Source: Cupriavidus consociatus (GTDB lineage Bacteria; Pseudomonadota; Gammaproteobacteria; Burkholderiales; Burkholderiaceae). From it: a stretch of 64,000 nt of DNA. The notes under the pieces were generated by a model that saw nothing but the letters and a program-made list of their open reading frames with translations, did not search any database and was not told the origin of the DNA. The stretch covers positions 43,811 through 107,810 of the forward strand of contig NZ_JAGIQA010000029.1 of NCBI RefSeq assembly GCF_017814975.1, read 5' to 3'. Shown here in pieces: positions 28,188-36,798 of the stretch. A program made the translations under genes and the position numbers. The first letter of the stretch is position 1. Every line of letters begins with the position of its first letter.

Positions 28188-29135
28188 CTACGCAGCGGCC
28201 AGCGCCTGCGGCGGCGTGGCGCCGCGTTGGCTGGTGATGCGGCCGTAGGCCTCGGGGCGGCGGTGCCGCTCGAAGTTGAAGGTCGTGGCCTTATACGACT
28301 GGCACAGGTCGAGGTCGCAGCGCGCATTGGCCAGTTCGTCGCCCTTGGTCGAGCAGGCCGCGACGATCTCGCCGGACGGCGCGATGATGCAGGTGCCGCC
28401 GATCATCTCGCAGCCTTCTTCCTTGCCGGCCTTGGCTACGCCGACCACCCAGGTGCCGTTCTGGTAGGCGCCGGCCTGCATCACGAGGTGGTTGTGGAAC
28501 ATCGACAGGTCGTCGTGCTCCGGCGCGGGCGGGTTGTGCACGGGCGTGTTGTAGCCCAGCAGGATCATCTCGGCGCCTTGCAGGCCCATCACGCGATAGG
28601 TCTCCGACCAGCGGCGGTCGTTGCACAGCGCCATGCCCATGACGCCGCCAAAGCCTTGCCAGACGCCGAAGTCGTCGCCCGGCTCGAAATAGCGCTTTTC
28701 CAGGTGCTGGAAGGCGCGCCACGGCTCATGCTGGTCGTGACCGGGCAGGTGCACCTTGCGGTATTTGCCGATGATCTTGCCGTCGCGGCCAACGAGGATG
28801 GCGGTGTTGTAGCGCCGTTGCACGCCGCCCTCCAGCGCCAGTTCCGCATAGCCGAGGTAGAAGCCGATGCCGAGCCGCGCGGCGGTGTCGAACAGGATGC
28901 GTGTCTCGGGGCCGGGCATTTCGCGCTCGTAGAAGGCGTCGAGGGCTTCGGGGTCTTCCAGGTACCAGCGCGGGAAGAAAGTGGTCAGCGCAAGTTCTGG
29001 GAACACCACGAGGTGGCAACCCATCTCGTGGGCATGGTGCAGGTGGGCCAGCAGGCGGGCGACGACGTCGCGGCGCGAGTCGCTGCGCTGGATCGGGCCG
29101 AGCTGGGCTGCGGCGACATGGACAAAGCGGGACAT
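28188..29135 (-). CDS. N-carbamoyl-D-amino acid hydrolase (nitrilase superfamily)
   Basis: A 315-residue carbon-nitrogen hydrolase. The catalytic Glu-Lys-Cys triad lies in VVFPELALTTFF, GKYRKVHLPGH and MALCNDRRWSE. PELALTTFFPRW, FQHLEKRYFEPGD and GGYNTP-like LLGYNTPVHNPPAPEHD follow the pattern of D-carbamoylases, which turn N-carbamoyl-D-amino acids into D-amino acids, CO2 and ammonia. AGGAGACTTCCCGATC before 29135 defines the start. No hydantoinase is encoded nearby, so the substrate must come from uptake or another pathway. Confidence 0.85.
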   Translation of the reverse strand: MSRFVHVAAAQLGPIQRSDSRRDVVARLLAHLHHAHEMGCHLVVFPELALTTFFPRWYLEDPEALDAFYEREMPGPETRILFDTAARLGIGFYLGYAELALEGGVQRRYNTAILVGRDGKIIGKYRKVHLPGHDQHEPWRAFQHLEKRYFEPGDDFGVWQGFGGVMGMALCNDRRWSETYRVMGLQGAEMILLGYNTPVHNPPAPEHDDLSMFHNHLVMQAGAYQNGTWVVGVAKAGKEEGCEMIGGTCIIAPSGEIVAACSTKGDELANARCDLDLCQSYKATTFNFERHRRPEAYGRITSQRGATPPQALAAA

Positions 29136-29166
29136 GATCGGGAAGTCTCCTGTTATGCGGGGAATG

Positions 29167-30414
29167 TCAGGCGGCAAGTTCGAGCATCAGGTCGAGCAGC
29201 ACGTCGGCGCCGGCCTGGATGTCGCAGTCATGGGTGAGCTCGGCGACGTTATGCGACAGGCCGGCTACGCTCGGCACGAAGATCATGCCGGCCGGGCACA
29301 TGCGGGCGAGTATTTGGGCGTCGTGCCCCGCGCCGCTCGGCATGCGCCTGACGCTGTGTCCGTGCCGGCGCGCGATGGCCTCGACGCGGTCGACCATGCC
29401 GGCATCGAACGCCACTGGTGCGAAGTCGGCCAGCGTGCGCTGGCTGAGGCGAACGCCTTCGGCCTTCACCATCTCCTGCGCATAGGCCAGCGTGCGTTGC
29501 ACCGCCTCCGCCAGCACAGCGCCATCGGTATTACGCAGGTCCACCGTGAACACCGCGCGGTTCGGGATCACGTTGACGAGGTTCGGGAAACACTGCACCT
29601 GCCCGACGGTCGCAAGCTGCGCGCCGCCGAGCTCGCGCGACAGGTCGCGCACGAAGCAGGCAACGCGCGCGGCGACGAGGCCGGCGTCGTGGCGCAGCCG
29701 CATCGGCGTGGTGCCGGCATGGTTGGACGTGCCCTCAACGGTGAATTCGGTCCAGTGGATGCCCTGCACGCCGGTGACCGCGCCGATGGCGATGTCCTCG
29801 TGCTCAAGCACCGGGCCCTGCTCGACATGCAGTTCGACGAAGGCATGCACGCGATTGCGGCCCACTGGCGCAGGGCCGGCATAGCGGATCCGCGCGAGAT
29901 TCTCGCCGACCGTGGTGCCATCGATGCCGCGCGTCTCAAGCGCCTGTTGCAGCGGCAGGTCGCCCTGGAACACAAGGCTGCCCATCATGTCCGGGGCAAA
30001 GCGTGCGCCTTCCTCGTTGGTGAAAAACGCAACCGCCAGCGGGTGGCGCGTGACGATGCCGGCCTCGTCTAGTGCGGCCATCACTTCCAGGCCGGCAAGC
30101 ACGCCGAGGTTGCCGTCGTAGCGCCCGCCGGTCCGCACGGTGTCGATGTGCGAGCCGGTCATCACCGGCGGCAAGTCTTCGCGGCCGGCACGCACGCCGA
30201 CCACGTTGCCGATACCGTCGATGCTGACCGCCAGCCCCAGCTCGCGCATCCACGACACCACCAGGTCGCGCCCGGCGCGGTCTTCGTCGGTCAGCGCAAG
30301 CCGGCAGACCCCGCCGCCTTCGATGGCGCCGACTTCGCCGAGCATGGCGATCCGTCGCAGCAGCCGAGGCAGGTCGATCCGCGCAGTTCGCTCAAGGTCG
30401 AGGGTCGCGGTCAC
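29167..30414 (-). CDS. N-carbamoyl-L-amino acid hydrolase / allantoate amidohydrolase type
   Basis: A 415-residue M20-type hydrolase with the AllC/HyuC pattern: TGSHIDTVRTGGRYDGNLGVLAG (metal His and Asp), FFTNEEGARF (catalytic Glu), HVEQGPVLE and GTSNHAGTTPM, and AGHDAQILARMCPAGMIFVP near the C-terminus. It should hydrolyse ureido compounds. The start is a GTG overlapping the stop of the upstream gene (30411-30414). Side-by-side L-type and D-type carbamoylases in one operon are unusual without a hydantoinase. Confidence 0.85.
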   Translation of the reverse strand: MTATLDLERTARIDLPRLLRRIAMLGEVGAIEGGGVCRLALTDEDRAGRDLVVSWMRELGLAVSIDGIGNVVGVRAGREDLPPVMTGSHIDTVRTGGRYDGNLGVLAGLEVMAALDEAGIVTRHPLAVAFFTNEEGARFAPDMMGSLVFQGDLPLQQALETRGIDGTTVGENLARIRYAGPAPVGRNRVHAFVELHVEQGPVLEHEDIAIGAVTGVQGIHWTEFTVEGTSNHAGTTPMRLRHDAGLVAARVACFVRDLSRELGGAQLATVGQVQCFPNLVNVIPNRAVFTVDLRNTDGAVLAEAVQRTLAYAQEMVKAEGVRLSQRTLADFAPVAFDAGMVDRVEAIARRHGHSVRRMPSGAGHDAQILARMCPAGMIFVPSVAGLSHNVAELTHDCDIQAGADVLLDLMLELAA

Positions 30415-31643
30415 GCTGCTTTCCTCACGTCTTCGGGGAGGCGGCCGACGATGCGCTGGTACAGTGCCACATCGGTCGCGCCTTCGCTGCCGAACACCAG
30501 CACCCGGCTGGCCGCGCTCAGGCCGAGTTGTTTACGCGTGGCGGGATCGGCCATGGCGCCAAGGCAGCCGGCCAGCCCCGCGACGGCCGATTCGCCGGCG
30601 ACGATGGGGGCATCGCCATAGCGGCTGTCGGCCAGCAGGCGCACGCTTTCCAGCGCGGAGGCATCGTCGATGGACAGGAAGGCATGCGCGCCGGGATGCA
30701 GCACTTCCCACGCCAGCAGCGAGACTTCGCCACAGGCGAGCCCGGCCATCACCGTGTCAAGGTCGCCATGGACCGCCACCGGCTTGCCGGCGCGCGCGCT
30801 TTCATACAGGCAGGCGGCCTTGTCCGGCTCGACCACGATAAAGCGGGGGCGCTTGTCGCCGAGCGCTTCCCAGAAGTGCGCGCACACCGCGGCGGCAAGC
30901 CCGCCCACGCCGCCCTGCAGGAACACGTGGGTCGGCAACTGGTCGTCCGGCAACTGGTGCAGCGCCTCGTCGGCCATCACCGCGTAGCCCTGCATCACGT
31001 CCTTGGGCACCTCCATATAGCCTTCATAGGAGGTATCGGAGACCACGAAACGCCCCAGCCGTGCCGCATCCTCGGCCGCCTGGCGTACCGAATCGTCGTA
31101 GTTGCCGGCGGTGCGGACCACCTGCGCGCCGTACTGCTCGATGGCGGCCTTGCGTCCTTCGCTGACGGTGGCATGGATATAGATCACGCACTGGCAGCCG
31201 AAGCGTTGTGCGCCCCACGCCACGGAGCGGCCGTGGTTGCCGTCAGTGGCGCAGGTGACCGTGATATCCCGCACCACGTCGGCATAGCGGCCCGACAGCA
31301 GGTCGTCGACCGACACGTCGCCCACGCCCAGCCGGCTGCCGATCTCGCGTACCAGCAGGCAGCTGACCGCATAGGCCCCGCCCAGCGCCTTGAAGCTGCC
31401 CAGCCCGAAGCGGTCGCCTTCGTCCTTGTAAAGGATCTGTGCGACACCGGCGGCTTGTGCAAGGCCATCGAGTGCGACCAGCGGCGTCGGCGCGTAGCCC
31501 GGCCAGCGGCGGATCTGCGCGGCGGCGCGGACAAAGGCTTCGCCGCCGAGCACGGCTTGCTGGCGGGCGCCGTAAGGGGCGCCGGGCATGGCGGCCGGGT
31601 TCAGCGCGCACTGCAGCTTCAGGTTGGGGAGCGGGTGGTTCAA
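30411..31643 (-). CDS. dpaL: Diaminopropionate ammonia-lyase-like PLP enzyme
   Basis: A 410-residue fold-type II PLP enzyme. The Schiff-base lysine is in GLGSFKALGGAYA. ATDGNHGRSVAWGAQRFG, DTSYEGYMEVPKDVMQGY and FLQGGVGGLAAAV match diaminopropionate ammonia-lyase (YgeX/DpaL), which converts 2,3-diaminopropionate to pyruvate and ammonia, D- and L-forms included in some enzymes. The start is a TTG at 31643 behind CAGGAGACTG. It is the second gene of the operon after the RpiR regulator. Carbamoyl-diaminopropionate would fit all the enzymes here, but that is a hypothesis. Confidence 0.82.
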   Translation of the reverse strand: MNHPLPNLKLQCALNPAAMPGAPYGARQQAVLGGEAFVRAAAQIRRWPGYAPTPLVALDGLAQAAGVAQILYKDEGDRFGLGSFKALGGAYAVSCLLVREIGSRLGVGDVSVDDLLSGRYADVVRDITVTCATDGNHGRSVAWGAQRFGCQCVIYIHATVSEGRKAAIEQYGAQVVRTAGNYDDSVRQAAEDAARLGRFVVSDTSYEGYMEVPKDVMQGYAVMADEALHQLPDDQLPTHVFLQGGVGGLAAAVCAHFWEALGDKRPRFIVVEPDKAACLYESARAGKPVAVHGDLDTVMAGLACGEVSLLAWEVLHPGAHAFLSIDDASALESVRLLADSRYGDAPIVAGESAVAGLAGCLGAMADPATRKQLGLSAASRVLVFGSEGATDVALYQRIVGRLPEDVRKAA

Positions 31644-31664
31644 GACAGTCTCCTGGGTTGGGTT

Positions 31665-32513
31665 CTAGCGATGCAAGTCGCCGTAGTGGTCATGGAGCGA
31701 TTCGATTTCCTCGAGCCGCTCGCGCGCCGCGTCGCCGAGAATCAGCGCGAGGCTTGTGCAAAGGTGGTTAATCAGGCTGACGGCCGCGACATAGGAGTCG
31801 AACACCGCCGCACCGTGGTTGACGCAGCGAAGCACCACGTCGGAGCGCGCCGGCAGGTCGGTCGCGCTGGGGTCGGTCAGGATCACGACCTTGGCGCCGA
31901 CGCGGTTGGCGTGCGCCACCATCGGCCACAGCAGCGTGACGCGGCGGCGGAAGTCCATCACCAGCAGCAAGTCGTCCGCGCCCAGGTCGGCAAGGTCTTC
32001 GGCAAGGTTCAGGCCGGCGCCCGGCGCCAGCGTGACGCCCGGCCGCAACTGGGTCAGCAGCGCCCAAGCGTACTGCGCCAGCACGCGGCCGTTGCGGAAG
32101 CCGGCGATAAAGACCCGCCCGGCGCCGGCGAACAGCGCGACGGCGCGCTCGACATCGGCCTGGTGCAGGCGGTCGAAGGTCTGGGCGAGGTTCTGCAGGT
32201 CGTTGGCGAGATGGCGGGCCAGCGGCGCCTGGTCGTCGGCAGGGGCTTGCACGCCGGCCAGCTCATACAGCGGCGAGCCGCGGTCGGCCTCGTCGCGCAG
32301 CAGGGCGCGGACCTCGTTGAAATTCTCGTAGCCGAGGCGGCGGAAGAACCGGCCGGCGGTCGCCTTGGACACGCCGGCCTTCTGCGCCAGCTCGGTGGCC
32401 GAGTAGGCGGCAAGGTTGCCGATGCACTCCAGGGTCACGGCGGCCAGGCGGCGCTCGCTTTCGGTGAGCTGGTCGTTCAGCGTGAGGATCTTGTCTTGCA
32501 ACGATGAGGTCAT
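31665..32513 (-). CDS. RpiR-family transcriptional regulator
   Basis: A 282-residue repressor/activator with an N-terminal HTH_6 domain (about 1-75, containing YSATELAQKAGVSKATAGRFFRRLG) and a C-terminal SIS domain (about 120-250) that usually senses a phosphosugar or similar ligand. The ATG at 32513 is preferred; the longer frame runs through the operator region. It leads the amidohydrolase operon and probably binds the three palindromes immediately upstream. Confidence 0.85.
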   Translation of the reverse strand: MTSSLQDKILTLNDQLTESERRLAAVTLECIGNLAAYSATELAQKAGVSKATAGRFFRRLGYENFNEVRALLRDEADRGSPLYELAGVQAPADDQAPLARHLANDLQNLAQTFDRLHQADVERAVALFAGAGRVFIAGFRNGRVLAQYAWALLTQLRPGVTLAPGAGLNLAEDLADLGADDLLLVMDFRRRVTLLWPMVAHANRVGAKVVILTDPSATDLPARSDVVLRCVNHGAAVFDSYVAAVSLINHLCTSLALILGDAARERLEEIESLHDHYGDLHR

Positions 32514-32525
32514 AGTCGGGTCCGA

Positions 32526-32603
32526 ATGAAACTTCGGTTTCATAAATATAGGCCGATGAAACTTTGGTGTCAAACAAAATTCTGCATGAAACTTTAGTTT
32601 CAT
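32526..32603. promoter_or_regulatory. Three operator-like palindromes with 30-bp period
   Basis: ATGAAACTTCGGTTTCAT (32526-32543), the weaker ATGAAACTTTGGTGTCAA (32556-32573) and ATGAAACTTTAGTTTCAT (32586-32603). Each begins exactly 30 bp after the last, close to three helical turns. The TGAAA/TTTCA symmetry fits RpiR-family operators. They lie between 13 and 90 bp upstream of the regulator start, so autoregulation and operon control are likely. Confidence 0.7.
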
Positions 32604-32710
32604 GAGGGGATTGTCGCGCACATGGTGCGGGCGGGTCGAGGCGTTTCGCTGAGTGACGTCGAGCCCGCACTCCTTAAAGATGCAGGCTTCTATGCAACCC
32701 GTCATAGGCT

Positions 32711-32734
32711 ATGTGTCGTCTATACTTGACACAT
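32711..32734. promoter_or_regulatory. Inverted repeat before the XRE/AbiEii operon
   Basis: ATGTGTC and GACACAT are perfect seven-base arms separated by ten bases, 19 bp upstream of the antitoxin start. The right arm overlaps a TTGACA. The position suggests autoregulation by the XRE antitoxin. Confidence 0.5.
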
Positions 32735-32752
32735 ATCTCTGAAGGCCACGCC

Positions 32753-33256
32753 ATGATTACTGCTCTCTTAGGTAACGCGATTCAACGCAAGCGGATTGCC
32801 CTGGGCTTGACCCAGCAGCAGCTGGCCGACATGGCCGGGCTGTCGCGCCAGTCGCTGAATGGGATCGAGCACGGCAGCGTGAACGCCACGCTTCAGACGC
32901 TGGGGCGACTGATGGACGTGCTCGGCCTAGCAGTCGATATTAAGGATCCCGAGGAAAGCCGTCGGATGAAGGGGGCGCCGACGCGCGCGCTGTGGATGGC
33001 CGCGAAGGGCGCCAACGTGAGCTACACAGGCGAGCTCACACCAGCCGAGCTCGAGCGCGCTCTGGCCACGGGGGAGGTGCCGTCAGAATATCGTCCCCAA
33101 GTCGCCCAAGTTTTGGATGAGGCGCCTCTGCAACTAGTCACCAAAGTAGTTGCGGAAGTAGCGGCGAAGCAGCACCGGAATCCGGCTGACATCTGGAAAA
33201 ACCTCAGGCGGCTCGCGCAGTCCTTGATGGTGACCCGCGGAGGCCTGTGGGCATGA
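32753..33256 (+). CDS. XRE-family antitoxin for an AbiEii-type toxin
   Basis: A 167-residue DNA-binding protein. The helix-turn-helix lies at about 10-65, with RIALGLTQQQLADMAGLSRQ and SLNGIEHGSVNATLQTLGRL. The C-terminal half (about 80-160) is an extension probably contacting the toxin. The ATG at 32753 is chosen because the longer frame lies over the operator. Its stop overlaps the toxin start (ATGA at 33253-33256), as in toxin-antitoxin pairs. Confidence 0.78.
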   Translation: MITALLGNAIQRKRIALGLTQQQLADMAGLSRQSLNGIEHGSVNATLQTLGRLMDVLGLAVDIKDPEESRRMKGAPTRALWMAAKGANVSYTGELTPAELERALATGEVPSEYRPQVAQVLDEAPLQLVTKVVAEVAAKQHRNPADIWKNLRRLAQSLMVTRGGLWA

Positions 33257-33948
33257 AAGTTGAACTCCAAGGTGACATCTGGGAAAGCCTGTTTCCGCAC
33301 GCCTTCACGTTGATGGAAGAGGCGAGAAAGCACGGAGGCATCGAGCCGTTCTGGACCTTTGGGGGAGGGACGGTCTTGATGCTCCGGTACCGCCATCGCT
33401 TTTCCCGTGATATCGACCTCTTTGTACCGGATCCGCAATACCTGGGGTTCGTGACGCCGCGTTTGAGTGAGACGGCCGAAAGCATTACGAGCGACTATGT
33501 TGAGCAGGGGAATTTCGTGAAGCTGGTCCTTGACGCAGGCGAAGTCGACATCGTTGCCTCGCCCAACCTGACCGAGGAGCCATTCGAGATCTGGGAAATC
33601 ATGGGGCGACCCGTCAAGGTCGAGACTGCGGCCGAGATCGTTGCCAAGAAACTCTACCATCGTGGCGACCGGGCCACTGCGCGGGATCTCTTTGACATGG
33701 CAGTCGTGGTCGAGCAAGAACCCACAGCACTCGTGCACGCTGCGCCGTTTCTGCTTCGACACGCGTCTGCCTTCCTGAACCAGGTCCAGGCTGGCCCTCC
33801 GATCATGCGCGAGCAGTTCAGCAGGATCCAGCGAATTAGTTTCAACCGGAGTTTCGACGAGTGCGTCGCCCTGGTGGGGGATTTTCTCCATCCGGTGCTG
33901 AACGCCGACGGTGCTACACCGAGGGCGCCGAGCCGGCCGCGCCCTTAG
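33253..33948 (+). CDS. Nucleotidyltransferase AbiEii/AbiGii-type toxin
   Basis: A 231-residue DUF1814-like nucleotidyltransferase. The catalytic signature is TFGGGTVLMLRY followed by FSRDIDLFVPD; ETAAEIVAKKLYHRGDRATARDLFDM is the second conserved block, with the basic residues found in this family. Such toxins add nucleotides to tRNA or modify other targets and are silenced by the co-transcribed antitoxin. The last 15 residues (GATPRAPSRPRP) look foreign and abut an IS scar, so the original C-terminus may be lost. Confidence 0.78.
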   Translation: MKVELQGDIWESLFPHAFTLMEEARKHGGIEPFWTFGGGTVLMLRYRHRFSRDIDLFVPDPQYLGFVTPRLSETAESITSDYVEQGNFVKLVLDAGEVDIVASPNLTEEPFEIWEIMGRPVKVETAAEIVAKKLYHRGDRATARDLFDMAVVVEQEPTALVHAAPFLLRHASAFLNQVQAGPPIMREQFSRIQRISFNRSFDECVALVGDFLHPVLNADGATPRAPSRPRP

Positions 33949-33965
33949 GATGCAAAACTCGATTC

Positions 33966-34330
33966 AGGATGCGCTACGGCAGCGACCAAGCGTGGTTCGA
34001 GGACCGCGCCGGCATGCACGCTGCTGATCTACGTCGACGACGCGACCGGACGGCTGATGCAGTTGCGGTTCGTGCCGACCGAATCCACGTCGGCGTATTT
34101 CAGCGCACGCGTGCCTATGTTGATCTGCACCAGCTCGCCAAGGCAGGCGCGGCGATTGCGCGGCTGCTGCACCTTGGGCGGGCGCAGCTTCCTCGGCGTC
34201 GATCATGATCCGGCGTACCGTCTCGGTGGCCAGCTCGATGCCATGGTACTCGCGCAGCTTCTCGGCGGCCAGGGGCGGGCCGAAGTCGGCGTAGCCGTCG
34301 CAGATCAGGCCGCGGACGCGAGATTCTAGC
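33966..34330. pseudogene. IS1202-type (ISNCY) transposase remnant with inverted segment
   Basis: On the minus strand (34330 to 34125) the DNA encodes an N-terminal piece including SRVRGLICDGYADFGPPLAA and HGIELATETVRRIMIDAE. On the plus strand (33975 to 34124) it encodes SDQAWFEDR and LLIYVDDATGRLMQLRFVP, the segment that should follow in the same orientation. The two pieces of one transposase therefore face each other. Both are partial and frameshifted. Confidence 0.75.
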
Positions 34331-34810
34331 CCTTGTGGCTGCTGGCGATGACCCAGAGAGCCTTGGACTGCCAGCCGCCACGCCTGGACCGATGCGGTCG
34401 TCGTCCGCGAAAATTTGTTCCGGTGGCGTCCTCAACTGCCGCTACTACTAACAAACAACGCCCCCAGGAGTGGCAATTACTTCATTTTCGTGAAAGTACG
34501 AAAACTGTGCATTGCGCGAGGTCAGTCGATCTTTTGGCCTCCGCAGGATGCGAGGCATCAGTGCACGAGGCGTGTCTGAGGTGTACGTGAGTGGATCGAC
34601 GATCCGCCCGGCATGGAGGTTGGCAAGGGAAGAGCAGGTTTGGCGACAGCGTCTGCAACCGACGGCGCCGTTGGCGCCTGTTAGCGAATCCGGAGCGTGG
34701 GAGAATACCGACCTTTTCTGAGGGTGCCGTGCTTGTGCCCTTCCTTGGTACCAGTTGACAACGCTAAATTTGGCAAAACGCCCGGTGCGCAGACTGACAA
34801 GAGGGGCTAC
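34331..34810. other. Gene-free stretch upstream of the exonuclease relic
   Basis: Open frames occur on both strands, but none has a recognisable family or a good ribosome site. It contains the palindrome at 34485-34504. Confidence 0.3.
34485..34504. promoter_or_regulatory. Palindrome TTTTCGT-N6-ACGAAAA
   Basis: Seven-base perfect arms around GAAAGT. It also includes CGTGAAAGTA, which recurs beside the dif-like site at 37.2 kb. It is possibly an operator of a lost XRE-type locus. Confidence 0.35.
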
Positions 34811-35421
34811 GTGCAGACCATTGCGGTGCTTGATTTGAAACGACAGGCCTGTCGCCAAGTCGGGGTGACAGAGCGACGGAGATTGCCGTCATCTTGATGC
34901 GTGACGGAAACGTTGTCGACCGCTATCAAAGCCTGATGAACGCGGGCAGGCGGATTCCTGCTGAGGTGGTGCGCCTGACCGGCATTACCAACGAGATGAT
35001 CGCATTGGCGCCCGCCGCCTCGACGGTGATGCGTGAAGCAGCCAAGTTCGTCGGCAACCATCCCGTGGTGGCCCACAATGCGGGATTTGACCGAAGGTTT
35101 TGGCAGGCGGAGCTGGCTCACCTCGGCATGTCGGCACCGCAGTCGTTCGCCTGTACGATGCTTGTTGCGCGACGCGTTTACCCGCAGGCACAGAATCACA
35201 AGCTAGCGACGCTAGCGAAGATGCTGAACTTGCCCATGGCCGGTCGGGCGCACCGAGCAATGGCCGACGCTGAAGTCACCAGTGGCCTATGGTCTCGCCT
35301 CCGACACGATATCGCTGAGACCTACGGATTGGGACAAATTGATCATGACCTTATGACCCGTGTGCAAGCGACCAGCCGTGCCAACGTCGCAACCCTACTG
35401 CGCTCGCTATGCACGGGTTAG
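34811..35421 (+). pseudogene. DnaQ-like 3'-5' exonuclease with a one-base deletion
   Basis: A GTG at 34811 behind AAGAGGGG starts a frame reading VQTIAVLD, which breaks. If one T is restored after 34836, the text continues FETTGLSPSRGDRATEIAVILM and joins the long frame to 35421. That frame contains GITNEMI, VVAHNAGFDRRFW (Exo II) and HRAMADAEVT (Exo III). The lesion falls inside the catalytic Exo I motif DxETT. The product is a DEDDh exonuclease of PolC/DinG type. As sequenced, only a 175-residue piece from 34894 without Exo I could be made. Confidence 0.82.
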
Positions 35422-35553
35422 CGGCCGTGGCCGAGTCTAAAGCAAGTCCACACTGGTGACCGGTGGTAAGCCGTAGCCGGGACCTAGTTGAGGTGATGTG
35501 GCCCCGCTCTTTGCGTCAGCAGAGCATGGGGCCCGCCCAATCAAACGCATCCC
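35422..35553. other. Convergent intergenic region
   Basis: It separates the exonuclease relic from the convergent pRiA4b-type gene. I see no clear terminator hairpin. Confidence 0.3.
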
Positions 35554-36111
35554 TTATCGCAGGGTACGTAAGCTGGCATTGACTGCATTCACGTCGAATC
35601 CCGCGGGATCAAAAATCCCACCGACCCAAGTTCGGTAGTCGCTGTGCTGGCGATGTTCCGGATCCGCCAAGGCATGCAGAAACTCAGCATAGCCGGCGAC
35701 GCTACCCACGTCTTCGGGTGGGCAGGCGTTCTCACCGGCCAAGCAAATCGGAAGGGTGAAACACAGGTCTGGTGCACCCAGCGTCTCGACCACGAGACGA
35801 TGCCGCCAGTTGTCCCCAAAATCGTAGCGATATTGGAACTGGGTGGCAGAGCCAAGCGCCTTATCCAGCCGCACGCCCTTTTCGGACCGAGTGTGGTCGT
35901 CCGGAAACTCGTCGTCCAGCACACCGTATTCCGTGCCGCCGAAATCAAACAGATGGAGGTGACTGTCTTCCCAGCCCATCACCGTCTGGATGATCTTGTG
36001 CAGCCTGGGCAGTTGCACATGCGCGGGCACCACAAACCTTCGCCAGACGAGGGGTGTCACGTCCAGCAGTTCGATGCGCAGGGTGGCGGCAGGCTTCAGC
36101 ATGGATGGCAA
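35554..36111 (-). CDS. Plasmid pRiA4b ORF-3 family protein
   Basis: A 185-residue protein. LLDVTPLVWRRFVVPAHVQLPRLHKIIQ, MGWEDSHLHLFDF and FQYRYDFGDNWRHRLVVE are diagnostic for the PRiA4_ORF3 family, common on plasmids and in islands. The molecular role is unknown. The GENACPPEDVGSVAGYAEFLHAL segment is the conserved second half. The start could be 36111 or the ATG three codons later. It is isolated and convergent with the exonuclease relic. Confidence 0.85.
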   Translation of the reverse strand: MPSMLKPAATLRIELLDVTPLVWRRFVVPAHVQLPRLHKIIQTVMGWEDSHLHLFDFGGTEYGVLDDEFPDDHTRSEKGVRLDKALGSATQFQYRYDFGDNWRHRLVVETLGAPDLCFTLPICLAGENACPPEDVGSVAGYAEFLHALADPEHRQHSDYRTWVGGIFDPAGFDVNAVNASLRTLR

Positions 36112-36507
36112 TCGGGGAACGGTTCAGGAGCATCTCAAACATTGTATCGGACGGCGCACGCGCGATGTCCCGGACGAAATTCACCGTGGCAAAAGCATGC
36201 ACGATGTGAGAGCGACCATCCCGCCCGGGCTCGTCTCGGGCAGGCCTGCGCGTACCGCAGCCGCCAAGTCGGCGCGGGTTTCTCACGATCGGCAGGGCTG
36301 ACTACAATGTGATGACCAATTCATGCCTTGGCAGTTTCGGGCTGTCGTCGCTGTGGTTGCCAATGCGACAAGACGGCGTGCGGAGGGAGGGCAATGTCGC
36401 TGCCGGTGTCGGTGACCGCGCTGAGTTGCTAGCAGCCACGGGAGCGCTGAGTGCGCGCCGGCAAGGCAAGCGAGATAAAATGGACGCACCTAAAGGAGCC
36501 ACGCAGC
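36112..36507. other. Gene-free stretch before the MntA/HepT pair
   Basis: No recognisable gene. It should hold the promoters of the divergent pRiA4b-type gene and of mntA, but no strong consensus is visible. Confidence 0.3.
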
Positions 36508-36798
36508 ATGAAACCGTCTCTTGCGCTCTCATCGCATCGGGAGGCCATTCGGCGCGTCGTGTCGGCGCACCGGGCCAGCAATCCGCGCGTCTTTGGTTCG
36601 GTCGTTCATGGCGATGACACTGAGGGCAGCGATTTGGACCTCCTCATTGATCCGACGCCAGACACGACGCTGTTCGACATCGGCGCGATCCGCCACGAAC
36701 TGCTTCAGTTGCTGGGGGTGCCCGTCGATGTGCTGACGCCAAAGGCCTTGCCAGAAAAGTTCCGCGCCACCGTGCTGGCCGAAGCGGTGCCGGTATGA
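36508..36798 (+). CDS. mntA: MNT-domain nucleotidyltransferase antitoxin
   Basis: A 96-residue minimal nucleotidyltransferase. RVFGSVVHGDDTEGSDLDLLID carries the GSxxxG...DxD signature, and GAIRHELLQLLGVPVDVLTP is the second half. In MntA/HepT systems this enzyme AMPylates the HEPN toxin to neutralise it. The ATG at 36508 follows AAAGGAG at a slightly long distance. It overlaps the HepT-like gene by four bases (ATGA). All catalytic residues appear present, although its toxin partner is truncated. Confidence 0.85.
   Translation: MKPSLALSSHREAIRRVVSAHRASNPRVFGSVVHGDDTEGSDLDLLIDPTPDTTLFDIGAIRHELLQLLGVPVDVLTPKALPEKFRATVLAEAVPV

Noticed and set aside
28017..29237. 406-codon plus-strand open frame
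   Set aside because: Antisense to the D-carbamoylase gene with its catalytic triad; a shadow.
30528..32507. 659-codon plus-strand open frame
   Set aside because: Exactly antisense to the diaminopropionate lyase and RpiR genes, whose motifs are clear; the shadow has no domains.
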